This document shows positions 44,802 through 52,861 of a DNA stretch of 64,000 bases, piece by piece. Position 1 is the first letter of the stretch. Each line of letters starts with the position of its first letter. The stretch is from Kitasatospora sp. NBC_00240. GTDB taxonomy: Bacteria > Actinomycetota > Actinomycetes > Streptomycetales > Streptomycetaceae. Under the pieces are notes generated by a model, which was given only the letters and a program-made list of their open reading frames with translations, did no database searches and was not told the DNA's origin. Made by a program: the position numbers and the translations under genes. The stretch spans positions 3,038,001-3,102,000 of the forward strand of contig NZ_JAPEMU010000001.1 of NCBI RefSeq assembly GCF_026342405.1, given 5' to 3'.

Positions 44802-45605
44802 TCAGTAACTCCGTTCGATGGCGCGGCGTTCGGCGCCGGGCAGGACGAGCAGGCCGAGCAGCAGGTACCCCGCGCCGAGGGCGAGGCAGGTGAGCAGGCG
44901 CGGTGCGAGTTCGGCCGGGCCCGCGCCGTGCGAGAGGGCGCCGCGCAGCACGTCCATCGCCGAGGTGACGGGCAGGGTCTCGGCCAGCCAGCGGGCCGGC
45001 GCGGGGAGGTAGCTGTTGGGGAAGGTGATGCCGCAGAGCAGCGAGACGGCGAGGAAGACGGTGTTCTGCGAGATGTGCGCCTCCCCCGCGACGATCATCA
45101 GGGCGCCGAGCACGACCGAGACGGCGAAGACCGCGAAGGCCAGTGCCAGGATCCCGGCGAGGGCGGCGAGCGGGTGGCAGGCGGGCAGGGTGATGCCGAG
45201 CAGGGCCGCGAAGCCGCCGAGCAGGCCCACCTCGACCACGGTGTTGGCGAGCGCGAATCCGGTGAAGCCCAGCAGGTAGGGCAGCCGGCCGGCGGGGGCG
45301 ACGAGCAGTGCGCCGAGGGTGCCCTGCCGCTGTTCGGTGATCAGGGCCTTGCTGCTCCAGAGCAGCAGCCGGACGGTGAACATGAAGGCGCCGGCGCCGA
45401 TCGCGATGTAGCCGAGGTAGTCGGCGCCGCCGGTGCGGGCGGTGAAGTCGGCGGCCACCGTGCCGCCGCCGATGGCGTGCAGGGCGAGGTAGGAGAGGCC
45501 GATGGTGAGGATGCCGCTCAGCAGGCAGCCGACGGCGTAGGACCAGGGGTAGGCCCGGCTGGTCATGGTCCAGGTGCGGCGCAGGGTCGCCCAGGCGACG
45601 GGCAT
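44802..45605 (-). CDS. ABC-2 type permease, first subunit
   Basis: This 267-residue protein has six hydrophobic segments and the ABC-2 motif KALITEQRQGTLGALLVAPAGRLPYLLG. It is the first gene of the exporter operon. AAGGAGCCGC precedes the ATG, which is about 96 bp from the left edge of the operator array. No substrate can be assigned. Confidence 0.87.
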   Translation of the reverse strand: MPVAWATLRRTWTMTSRAYPWSYAVGCLLSGILTIGLSYLALHAIGGGTVAADFTARTGGADYLGYIAIGAGAFMFTVRLLLWSSKALITEQRQGTLGALLVAPAGRLPYLLGFTGFALANTVVEVGLLGGFAALLGITLPACHPLAALAGILALAFAVFAVSVVLGALMIVAGEAHISQNTVFLAVSLLCGITFPNSYLPAPARWLAETLPVTSAMDVLRGALSHGAGPAELAPRLLTCLALGAGYLLLGLLVLPGAERRAIERSY

Positions 45606-45700
45606 GCGGCTCCTTCCGGTGTCGGGGTGGGGCGGGGCGGCGGGTGTCCGGGTGGGCGCGTTTTCAGCTGTCCGGGTGGGCGCGGCGCCGCACCCCGAGC

Positions 45701-45740
45701 GAGTTCCTATTGGGAACTTACTAGTTCCCTTTTGAAACTC
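45701..45740. promoter_or_regulatory. Array of four half-sites, HxlR operator candidate
   Basis: Half-sites AGTTCC (45702), GGGAACT (45712), AGTTCCC (45723) and GAAACT (45734) alternate in orientation with 4-bp spacers, so starts repeat about every 11 bp and lie on one DNA face. The 40-bp block is itself an imperfect palindrome. It lies between the divergent ABC exporter and the HxlR-redoxin gene. Confidence 0.7.
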
Positions 45741-45870
45741 GCAAGCCCGGTGCGAGGATGGGGAGCCCGCCGGCGACCACGCCGGCCCGCGGAGGTGCCG
45801 GCCGGCCAAGAAACCGGCCGGGGAAAGCGGCCGGCCCGCGAGAGCACCGGCCGGCCGAGGAGGAGCGGTC

Positions 45871-46809
45871 GTGCCCAGAGCAGTGCCCGAACGCGACGCG
45901 GACTGCGCGATCGCCCACTCCGCGGCCGTGATCGGCGACTGGTGGAGCATCCTGGTGGTCCGCGAGGTGGCCCGCGGCCGGCTGCGCTTCGACGAGCTCC
46001 AGCACGAGCTGGGCATCTCCCGCAAGGTGCTCACCGAACGCCTGGTCCACCTCGGCGAGTGCGGTGTCCTGGAGCGGGTGCCCTACCAGCAGGGTCCGGT
46101 CCGCCACGAGTACCGGCTGACCGAGTCCGGGCGCGGACTGCTGCCGGTGCTGGTCACCATGCAGGACTGGGCCGACCGCTGGCTGCTCGGCGACGGCTCG
46201 CTCTCCGGCTCCGCCGCGCCGGACAGTGCCGAGGCGGCCCGGATGCTCGCCCTGCCCGGCACCCGGCTGCCGGCCCTCACCCTGCCCGCGCACACCGGCG
46301 GCGACCTCGACCCGGTCGACCCGGCCGCGGCCGCCACGGTGCTGTTCTGCTACCCGGCGACCGGCCGGCCCGCCCCGCTGCCCCAGGAGTGGAACGACAT
46401 CCCGGGCGCGGTCGGCTGCACCCTGGAGAACCGGCTGTTCCGGGAGGCGTACCCGGACTTCCGGGCGGCCGGCGTCGCCGTACGCGGTGTCAGCACCCAG
46501 CGACCCGACGAGCAGCGGGCCTTCGCCACCGCCGAGGAGCTGCCGTTCACCCTGCTGTCCGACCTCGACGTCCGGCTGGCGGCGGCGCTGCGGCTGCCCA
46601 CCTTCCACGTGGGGCAGGGCCTGCGGCTGAAGCGGTCCGTGCTGGTGGTGGACCGCGAGCGGGTGGTCCGGCACGTGGTCTTCCCGGTCACGGACATCCC
46701 GGCGGCCGTCGGACGGGCCCTCGCGGTGGCCCGGGCGGTCGCCGGAGGAGCGGCGCCCCTCCCGGCCGGGCCCGCGACCGGACGTCCGGGCACCTCACCG
46801 GCCGGGTAA
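45871..46809 (+). CDS. HxlR winged-helix regulator fused to a peroxiredoxin-like domain
   Basis: This 312-residue protein has an HxlR winged helix at 1-110 (CAIAHSAAVIGDWWSILVVREV, FDELQHELGISRKVLTERL) with the conserved N-terminal Cys12. The second half (about 125-300) is a redoxin/BCP-like domain with FCYPATG (C160) and GCTLENRLFREAYPDF (C183), matching the peroxidatic Cys segment. The fusion suggests a one-component peroxide or electrophile switch. It is divergent from the exporter and probably its repressor. GAGGAGGAGCGG precedes the GTG. Confidence 0.85.
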   Translation: MPRAVPERDADCAIAHSAAVIGDWWSILVVREVARGRLRFDELQHELGISRKVLTERLVHLGECGVLERVPYQQGPVRHEYRLTESGRGLLPVLVTMQDWADRWLLGDGSLSGSAAPDSAEAARMLALPGTRLPALTLPAHTGGDLDPVDPAAAATVLFCYPATGRPAPLPQEWNDIPGAVGCTLENRLFREAYPDFRAAGVAVRGVSTQRPDEQRAFATAEELPFTLLSDLDVRLAAALRLPTFHVGQGLRLKRSVLVVDRERVVRHVVFPVTDIPAAVGRALAVARAVAGGAAPLPAGPATGRPGTSPAG

Positions 46810-46852
46810 ACCGTTCGCGGTCGGAGCGGGGCCGCAGGCTATGGTGGCCGAT

Positions 46853-47746
46853 GTGCTCGATCAGGTGACCGCAGTCCGCTATGTCGACCCGCTCCGCGCG
46901 GGCGGATCCGTACCCGGCGTCGTCGAGACCGACGACCTGGGCACCTACGTGGTGAAGTTCACCGGCGCCGCGCAGGGCCGCAAGGCGCTGGTGGCCGAGG
47001 TGATCGTCGGCGAACTGGCGCGCCGGCTGGGCCTGCGGGTGCCGCCGCTGGTGCTGGTCGACTTCGACCCGGCGGTGGGCGCAGACGAACCCGACGCCGA
47101 GATCCAGGACCTGCTGCGCTCCAGCGCCGGCCTCAACCTGGGGATGGACCTGCTCCCCGGCGCCCGCGACTTCCGGCCCGGCATGATCGACGTCGACCCC
47201 GCCGAGGCCGGCCGGGTGGTCTGGCTGGACGCCCTGACGGCCAACGTCGACCGGACGGTCCACAACCCCAACCTGATGGTCTGGCACGGCCGGCTCTGGC
47301 TGATCGACAACGGCGCTGCGCTGGTCTTCCACCACCGCTGGGCCGGCGCCGCGGCCGGCGTGCACCGGCGCTACGACCTCAGCGCCCACGCCCTCGGCGG
47401 CTACCGGCCGGACGTCGCCCGGGCCGACGCCGAGCTGGCCCCGCTGGTCACCCCCGCGCTGCTGCGCGAGGTGCTGGCCCTGGTACCGGACGCCTGGCTC
47501 GCGGACGAACCGGGCTTCGACTCGGCCGCCGAACTGCGCGAGGCGTACGTCGGCCACCTCTCCGCCCGGGCCGCCGACTCGGCCGGCTGGCTGCCGGAGG
47601 GCTTCGCCACCCCGGAGCAGCAGCGCGCGGCCGAGGCCCGGCGCGCGGCGGTCACCCGGGCGGGCCGGCCGGCCTGGCTGCAGCAGGTGCCGGACCTGCA
47701 CGGGAAGCCGGCGGTCGAGATCGACGGCCGGGGCCACTTCGACTGA
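46853..47746 (+). CDS. HipA-like kinase family protein
   Basis: This 297-residue protein has a HipA-like kinase fold: YVVKFTG (nucleotide lysine), AEVIVGELARRLGLRVPPL, WLDALTANVDRTVHNPNLMV (catalytic loop with Asn/Asp) and LWLIDNGAALVFH (metal DNG). A small-lobe HipB partner is not next to it. The GTG at 46853 is 7 nt after TATGGT, suggesting a leaderless message; an ATG at 46841 would add four residues. The substrate is not known. Confidence 0.75.
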   Translation: MLDQVTAVRYVDPLRAGGSVPGVVETDDLGTYVVKFTGAAQGRKALVAEVIVGELARRLGLRVPPLVLVDFDPAVGADEPDAEIQDLLRSSAGLNLGMDLLPGARDFRPGMIDVDPAEAGRVVWLDALTANVDRTVHNPNLMVWHGRLWLIDNGAALVFHHRWAGAAAGVHRRYDLSAHALGGYRPDVARADAELAPLVTPALLREVLALVPDAWLADEPGFDSAAELREAYVGHLSARAADSAGWLPEGFATPEQQRAAEARRAAVTRAGRPAWLQQVPDLHGKPAVEIDGRGHFD

Positions 47747-47816
47747 CCGACCCGGCCCGGAGGGCGTCGGGTCCGGCCGGCACCTACGGCGGAGCCCACC
47801 GGGCGCCATCACGTAC

Positions 47817-47849
47817 GGGGGAGCCGGCCCATGACGGACCGGCTCCCCC
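47817..47849. terminator. Terminator hairpin after the HipA-like gene
   Basis: GGGGGAGCCGG and CCGGCTCCCCC (11-bp arms at 47817-47827 and 47839-47849) flank an 11-nt loop, 70 bp after the stop and 53 bp before the end of the convergent protease gene. Confidence 0.75.
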
Positions 47850-47901
47850 TCACACCTGCTGTCCCGCCCGTTCCCGGCAGGTCCCGTGGTCGGTCAGCGC
47901 G

Positions 47902-49392
47902 TCAGCGCCACCACTGGACCGCCTTCTGGGCGTTGATGATGCCGGCCCCGTAGAAGCCGTTGTCGTTCTCGCCGCCCTCGCAGGTGGCGGCCCAGGCACC
48001 GGCGCCGCCCGGGTTGTACGGGACGGTCGGGCAGGCGTGCGACTCGGCCTGGTTGAGCAGCAGCTCGGTCAGCTCCTCCGGGTCGGCCCAGGGGAAGGTG
48101 CTGGCGAGCAGCGCCACCACGCCGGTGGTGTGCGGGGACGCCATCGAGGTGCCCTGCTTGTAGCCGTAGCCGCCGCCGGTGACGGTGGACAGCACCCGGC
48201 CGTTCTTGTCCGGGGTGTCCGGGAGCTGGTAGCGCGCGTCGCCGCCGGGAGCGGCCACCGTGGCCACGCCCTTGCCGTAGCTGGAGTAGTAGGACTTCTC
48301 GCCGTTGACGCCTACGGAGGTGGTGACGATCACGCCCGGCAGCTCGGTCGGCAGGGACAGGCAGCTCTGGTCGACCGGGCGGGTGCCCGGGGTGGTGTCG
48401 TCCGGGCTGCTGGTGTCGACGGTCTTGTGGGCCAGGTCGATGTTCTCGTTGCCGGCCGCGGCGACGTTGAGCACGCCGTTGCGCTGCGAGAAGGCCACCG
48501 CCCGGCGGACGGCGGTGGTGATCGCCGCCTGGTCCGGGTCGTTCTTGCAGTTGAACAGCCACGGGTCGATGTAGTAGCTGTTGTTGGTCACCTTGAAGTG
48601 GTGCTCACCCGCCCAGACGAAGCCGCAGATCGCGTACTCGGGGTAGATGAACCCGCCGTCGTCGACGACCTTGACCGAGGCCAGCCGGACGTTCGGGGCG
48701 ATACCCACGATGCCCTTGCCGTTCTTGGCCGCGGCGATCGTCCCGGCGACGTGCGTACCGTGGTCGCTGGTGGTCGGCTGCCAGGCCTGCCAGGCGGTGT
48801 TGGGCTTGCCGCCGTCGATGCAGGACACCGACTGCGAGGCGTCCACGTTGGCGGCGAGGTCCTCGTGGGTGGCCTCGATGCCGGAGTCCAGGACGCCCAC
48901 CGTGACGTCACGGCTGCCGAGCGAGATCTTGTGGGCCTTGTCCACGCCGATCTGGCGCATGTCCCACTGGTTGGCCTCCAGCGGCTCGCTGCCGTCCGTC
49001 GGCGCGGCGGCCGGGGCGGTGGCCGCCTCGGTGGTCTCGACGTCGCTCTGCAGGATGCCGGCCGTCCGGCTGGCGCCGACCGAGTCGACGCCCTTGGCCG
49101 GGCGGAGCTTGGCCGCGAACTGGGTGTCGGTGGAGCGGGCGATCACCACGCCGATCTGCTCGTACGACTGGACCACCGTGCCGCCGAGGGCGCCGATCGC
49201 CTGTTCCACCTTCTGCACCTGGCCGTGGTTGGCCTTGGTGTTGACCACGTAGCTGATCAGCGGCCCGGTCGTGCCGGCGGCCGCGGGGGTGGCCGCGGCG
49301 GCCGCGGCGGCCGGCAGCGCGAGTGCGCCGGCCGTGGCGAGGGTGAGACCCACCACCGCGAGCCGGGTCGGGCGTATCCGCTGAACTCTCAT
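47902..49392 (-). CDS. Secreted subtilisin-like serine protease (S8)
   Basis: This 496-residue protein has a signal peptide (about 1-36) and an I9-type propeptide region (about 45-140). The S8 catalytic domain has Asp in VLDSGIEATHED, His in DHGTHVAGT, the oxyanion Asn in VAAAGNEN and Ser in GTSMASPH. It is a broad extracellular protease. The ATG at 49392 follows GGAGGG. A well-formed promoter lies 58 nt upstream. Confidence 0.92.
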   Translation of the reverse strand: MRVQRIRPTRLAVVGLTLATAGALALPAAAAAAATPAAAGTTGPLISYVVNTKANHGQVQKVEQAIGALGGTVVQSYEQIGVVIARSTDTQFAAKLRPAKGVDSVGASRTAGILQSDVETTEAATAPAAAPTDGSEPLEANQWDMRQIGVDKAHKISLGSRDVTVGVLDSGIEATHEDLAANVDASQSVSCIDGGKPNTAWQAWQPTTSDHGTHVAGTIAAAKNGKGIVGIAPNVRLASVKVVDDGGFIYPEYAICGFVWAGEHHFKVTNNSYYIDPWLFNCKNDPDQAAITTAVRRAVAFSQRNGVLNVAAAGNENIDLAHKTVDTSSPDDTTPGTRPVDQSCLSLPTELPGVIVTTSVGVNGEKSYYSSYGKGVATVAAPGGDARYQLPDTPDKNGRVLSTVTGGGYGYKQGTSMASPHTTGVVALLASTFPWADPEELTELLLNQAESHACPTVPYNPGGAGAWAATCEGGENDNGFYGAGIINAQKAVQWWR

Positions 49393-49456
49393 AGGGGTTG
49401 ACCCTCCGGAGACTCGGATGCACCTGCTGGTTGGCTGGTGCACGGGAATGATCGGG

Positions 49457-49486
49457 ACGTTAGTGAACAGGCGTCGCAATCCGCAA
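49457..49486 (-). promoter_or_regulatory. Sigma-70-like promoter of the protease gene
   Basis: On the minus strand TTGCGG (49486-49481), 18-bp spacer, TAACGT (49462-49457). The start site would fall near 49450, giving a leader of about 58 nt. Confidence 0.65.
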
Positions 49487-49525
49487 GAGGTTGACACGTC
49501 CCCACCACATTCCGGCCACATGGCA

Positions 49526-49560
49526 GGGCGCACGGTCCGGGTCGACCGGACCGTGCGCCC
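49526..49560. terminator. Terminator hairpin after the GH48 gene
   Basis: Perfect 15-bp arms (49526-49540, 49546-49560) surround a 5-nt loop, 60 bp beyond the stop of the minus-strand GH48 gene and upstream of the protease promoter. Confidence 0.9.
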
Positions 49561-49619
49561 AACTCTCCGTACTGCCGGCCCCGTCGGGCGCTCCCACGAT
49601 TCCCCGGGGGCCGCTCCCG

Positions 49620-52565
49620 TCAGGAGTTGAACAGATCTCCGTAGGTCGCCATCGCGGTCGCGATGTCGGCCTGCGCCCAGAACCGGTGGTAGGTGAAGAC
49701 CGGGGCCGGGCCGCCGTTCAGGTAGTCCTGCACCTTGGCGAAGGACGGGTCGTTCTTGTACCAGGAGCGGATCGACAGGAAGGTGGACGAGGAGTTGACC
49801 GCGTCACCGTCGGGCATGGTGCCCGTCCAGCCGGAGGGCACCGACAGGGAGTCGGCGAACCGGCTGTAGTCCGTGCGGGTCTCGGGCACCGCGATGCCCA
49901 GCGCGTCCTGGCTGTTGCCCCACATGCCGTCGAGCAGCTTCTGCGCGGCCGTCTTCGCCGCCGCGCTGCCGGACTTGGCCGCGTAGTAGGAGAGCAGCTT
50001 GGCGTACGAGCCCGCCACGCCGACGTCCTTGGTGTAGTCCACGACGCTCACGTGCAGGCCCGTGTTGGCGCCCGGCGCGGTGGCGTTCCAGCTGTCCGGC
50101 TTGCCGGTCCAGGCCAGCGTGGACGGGATCTGGTAGCTGCCGTCCGCGTTGAAGGTGGTCTTGGACAGCGCCCAGCTCACCCACTTGTCCAGCACGGCCT
50201 TGGCCTTGGTGTCACCGCTCGCGTAGTAGTACTCCGCGACCCGCTCCATGCCCCAGGCCTGGAACCCGAACCACTGGTTGCTCGGCGGGTCGTGGTAGAC
50301 CGGCGCCTCGTCGTAGTACATCCCGTAGAAGGTGGGCGTACCGGTCGGCGGGGTCGCGTAGCTGCCTTCCCAACTGTTGGTCGCACCACCGGAGATGGCG
50401 CCTTCGCTGGACTGCAGCCACTGGATGAACTCCATCTGCCGGCCCAGGCTGGTGGTCCAGTCCGTCTTGCCGGTGGCCGACTTGGGCGCCAGTGCGGCGT
50501 CGTTGACCAGGGCGTAGGCCGCCATCGGGTTCTGGTAGCCGCCGTGTGCGGCGCTGTCGCCGATCCGCCAGGCCCAGCCGGCGTTGGTGTCGCTCGCCCC
50601 GCCCCAGGCGTAGTACCAGGAGAGCAGGTAGTGCGAGGAGTCCTTGCCGGAGCCGGCCGCGCACGCGCTCGGACCGACGCAGTTGCCGATCTTCTTGAAG
50701 TACTTGTCGTACATCGCGTAGCGCAGGTAGTCGCCCATCTTGCCGGCCTTGGCGACCGTGCCGGCCACCGTCGCGCCGTTGCCCTGCGCCTTGGCCCAGG
50801 TGTCCGCCCAGTAGGCGGCCTGGATGGCCCGGGCGTCCGCGTCCGGCGCGTCGGTGTACTTCCACTGCTTGGCGTACGAGGAGTCCTTGACGAACAGGTC
50901 CAGGTAGCCGTTCTTGCCGCCGTAGGCGAACTTGTCGCAGGTCGGCTGGGGGATGGTCTCCCAGACCGACTCCTGCGCGCCGCGCTGGTAGGTGTTGATG
51001 TAGGACGGCCCGGTGTCGGTCGGCCCGGCCTCGCACTTGCCCGGCGCGTTGCCGTAGCCGTACACGTTGTCGACGTCCTGCAGCCAGTGCATGCCGTAGA
51101 TGTCACTGGTGCCGTAGGTGCTGCTGAGCTCGGCCGCGATCGGGTCCTGGCCCGCCGTCACCGAGGTGTCCAGCTGCGCCGGGTAGTCGCTCGGCAGCGG
51201 ACGTTCGGGGGCGTAGGTGGCGGGCTTGGCGGCGTTGTAGAAGCTGTTGGTGGGCTGGTCCGCGTGGGTGGGGATCATGTACGTCTCCATGAGCGTCCAC
51301 GCCGCGTTGAACTTCGTCCAGTCCTTGGTGACCCGGCCGTACTGGGCCTCCAGCCAGATCAGGTAGCTGTACGCCTCCGAGGTGGTCTCGTGCCCCTGGT
51401 CGGGGGCCTCCACCAGCAGCGTCTCCACCGAGTGGTACGGGATGCCCTCGGGTGAGAAGTAGCCGTTCGCCGGGTCCTTGATCTTGTTGTAGAGCTGCAG
51501 GAACCGGTCGTTGTACACCCCGCTGGCGGCGGCCAGCTCGGTCACCGTGACGGTCGAGGCCGTGTGGCCCGGGGCCGTGGAGGTGAAGGTCGCCGAGCCG
51601 GTGCCGGTGGCGTCCGCGGTCAGCGTGACGGTCTGCGGGGTGGACCAGTTGGCCGGGGTGAAGGTCAGCGTCGCGCCCCCGGTGACCGACAGTCCGGTGT
51701 TTCCGGCCGTACGGGCGGTGGTGACGGTGACGTTGGCCGCCGGCTGGGCCGAGAGCTTCAGGGCGAAGGTGCCGGTCTTGCCCTGGGCCACCGACACGGC
51801 GGAAGGCACCGCCGAGACGGCCGGCCCGGCCGCCACGGTGATGCCGGCCGGCGCCGACTCCCCGGTCGCGCCGGTGCTGTCGAACGCCTTGGCGTAGACC
51901 GAGTGGCTGCCCGCCGCGGCGCCGGTCCAGGTGTAGCTGTACGGGGCGGTGGTGTCGCTGCCCAGCAGGGTGGTGTTGTCGTAGAAATCGACCCGGCTGA
52001 TGGTCGCGCCGTCGGAGGCCGAGGCGGTCGCGGTGATCGGCACGGCCGCCCCGGCGGCGTAACTCGCCCCGGCCGCCGGGCTGGTGAGCGTGGTGACCGG
52101 CGCCTGGTGGGCACCGGTGCAGGTGGTGCCGTTGACGGCGAACGCGGTGGGCGCCGCGTTGGTGCCGCTGTAGGCGAAGTTGGCGCCGGCCGTGGCCGAG
52201 CCGCCGGGTGCGATGGTGGCGTTGTACGACAGGTTGGTGACGCTGACGTTCTTGCCGCTCTGGCTCCAGGTGCCGTTCCAGCCGGTGCCGGAGAGGGTCT
52301 GGTTGCCGGTGTAGGCGTAGGTCAGCTGCCAGCCGCTGATCGCGGCGGTGCCCTTGTTGTTGACGGCGACGTTGGCGGTGAAGCCGCTGCCCCAGTCGTT
52401 GGTGGTCCAGTCGACCGTGCACTGGAGGGCGGCCGCCGAGGCGGGCGCGCCGACGGCGGTGGTCAGGCCGGTGGCGAGCAGGGCGAGCGAGACACCGAGC
52501 GAGCCGGTGAGACGCCTTCCGGGCGTGCGGGGGCGCAGGGTGGGTGGTGACAAGACGGGCTCCAT
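49620..52565 (-). CDS. CBM2 - Ig-like - GH48 exocellulase
   Basis: This 981-residue secreted cellulase has a signal peptide (about 1-45), a CBM2 cellulose-binding module (about 48-150, aromatic residues in DWTTNDWGSG and WNGTWSQSGKN), Ig-like/Calx-beta-type repeats (about 155-340), and a GH48 domain (about 345-981) with YHSVETLLVEAPDQGHETT and SEAYSYLIWLEAQYG, the family signature. GH48 enzymes release cellobiose from chain reducing ends. I used the ATG at 52565; the ribosome site there is poor, and a TTG at 52553 after GGAG is possible. A CebR-type box overlaps its transcription start. Confidence 0.93.
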   Translation of the reverse strand: MEPVLSPPTLRPRTPGRRLTGSLGVSLALLATGLTTAVGAPASAAALQCTVDWTTNDWGSGFTANVAVNNKGTAAISGWQLTYAYTGNQTLSGTGWNGTWSQSGKNVSVTNLSYNATIAPGGSATAGANFAYSGTNAAPTAFAVNGTTCTGAHQAPVTTLTSPAAGASYAAGAAVPITATASASDGATISRVDFYDNTTLLGSDTTAPYSYTWTGAAAGSHSVYAKAFDSTGATGESAPAGITVAAGPAVSAVPSAVSVAQGKTGTFALKLSAQPAANVTVTTARTAGNTGLSVTGGATLTFTPANWSTPQTVTLTADATGTGSATFTSTAPGHTASTVTVTELAAASGVYNDRFLQLYNKIKDPANGYFSPEGIPYHSVETLLVEAPDQGHETTSEAYSYLIWLEAQYGRVTKDWTKFNAAWTLMETYMIPTHADQPTNSFYNAAKPATYAPERPLPSDYPAQLDTSVTAGQDPIAAELSSTYGTSDIYGMHWLQDVDNVYGYGNAPGKCEAGPTDTGPSYINTYQRGAQESVWETIPQPTCDKFAYGGKNGYLDLFVKDSSYAKQWKYTDAPDADARAIQAAYWADTWAKAQGNGATVAGTVAKAGKMGDYLRYAMYDKYFKKIGNCVGPSACAAGSGKDSSHYLLSWYYAWGGASDTNAGWAWRIGDSAAHGGYQNPMAAYALVNDAALAPKSATGKTDWTTSLGRQMEFIQWLQSSEGAISGGATNSWEGSYATPPTGTPTFYGMYYDEAPVYHDPPSNQWFGFQAWGMERVAEYYYASGDTKAKAVLDKWVSWALSKTTFNADGSYQIPSTLAWTGKPDSWNATAPGANTGLHVSVVDYTKDVGVAGSYAKLLSYYAAKSGSAAAKTAAQKLLDGMWGNSQDALGIAVPETRTDYSRFADSLSVPSGWTGTMPDGDAVNSSSTFLSIRSWYKNDPSFAKVQDYLNGGPAPVFTYHRFWAQADIATAMATYGDLFNS

Positions 52566-52656
52566 GGGGTGGGGGTGAGCGGGTCGTTGCCTTGCATGCC
52601 TTGCGTTCGCGAGCCGTTGCGCCCGGCGGGCGCCGGGCGCTCCCGCTTGCGGGCTG

Positions 52657-52670
52657 TGGGAGCGCTCCCA
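52657..52670. promoter_or_regulatory. CebR box, perfect
   Basis: TGGGAGCGCTCCCA matches the palindromic site bound by CebR, the cellobiose-responsive repressor of streptomycete cellulase genes. It lies directly after the GH48 -10 element, so repressor binding would block initiation. Confidence 0.92.
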
Positions 52671-52699
52671 AGAATCGGACCACCCAAAGGAGGTGTCAA
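52671..52699 (-). promoter_or_regulatory. Promoter of the GH48 gene
   Basis: On the minus strand TTGACA (52699-52694), 17-bp spacer, GATTCT (52676-52671); start expected near 52665, inside the CebR box. Confidence 0.75.
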
Positions 52700-52768
52700 G
52701 AGGGTGCGCGCGCGTTCCTGACAAGTTCCACGTGGCGGACAAATACCAAGTCAGAAAGGGGAGATGGA

Positions 52769-52797
52769 TTGTCATGCCGATGACTGGTCGCTATCTT
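52769..52797 (+). promoter_or_regulatory. Promoter of the GH5 gene
   Basis: TTGTCA (52769-52774), 17-bp spacer, TATCTT (52792-52797). The start would be near 52804, just before the second CebR-type box. Confidence 0.75.
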
Positions 52798-52810
52798 CCT
52801 CACCGGGACG

Positions 52811-52824
52811 TGGGAGCGCGCCCA
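52811..52824. promoter_or_regulatory. CebR box with one mismatch
   Basis: TGGGAGCGCGCCCA differs from the consensus palindrome at one base. It lies within the GH5 leader, about 37 bp before the ATG, where a bound repressor could block start or elongation. Confidence 0.8.
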
Positions 52825-52861
52825 TGAAATCTCTCGATCTTGGCACCTCAAGGAGCAACCC

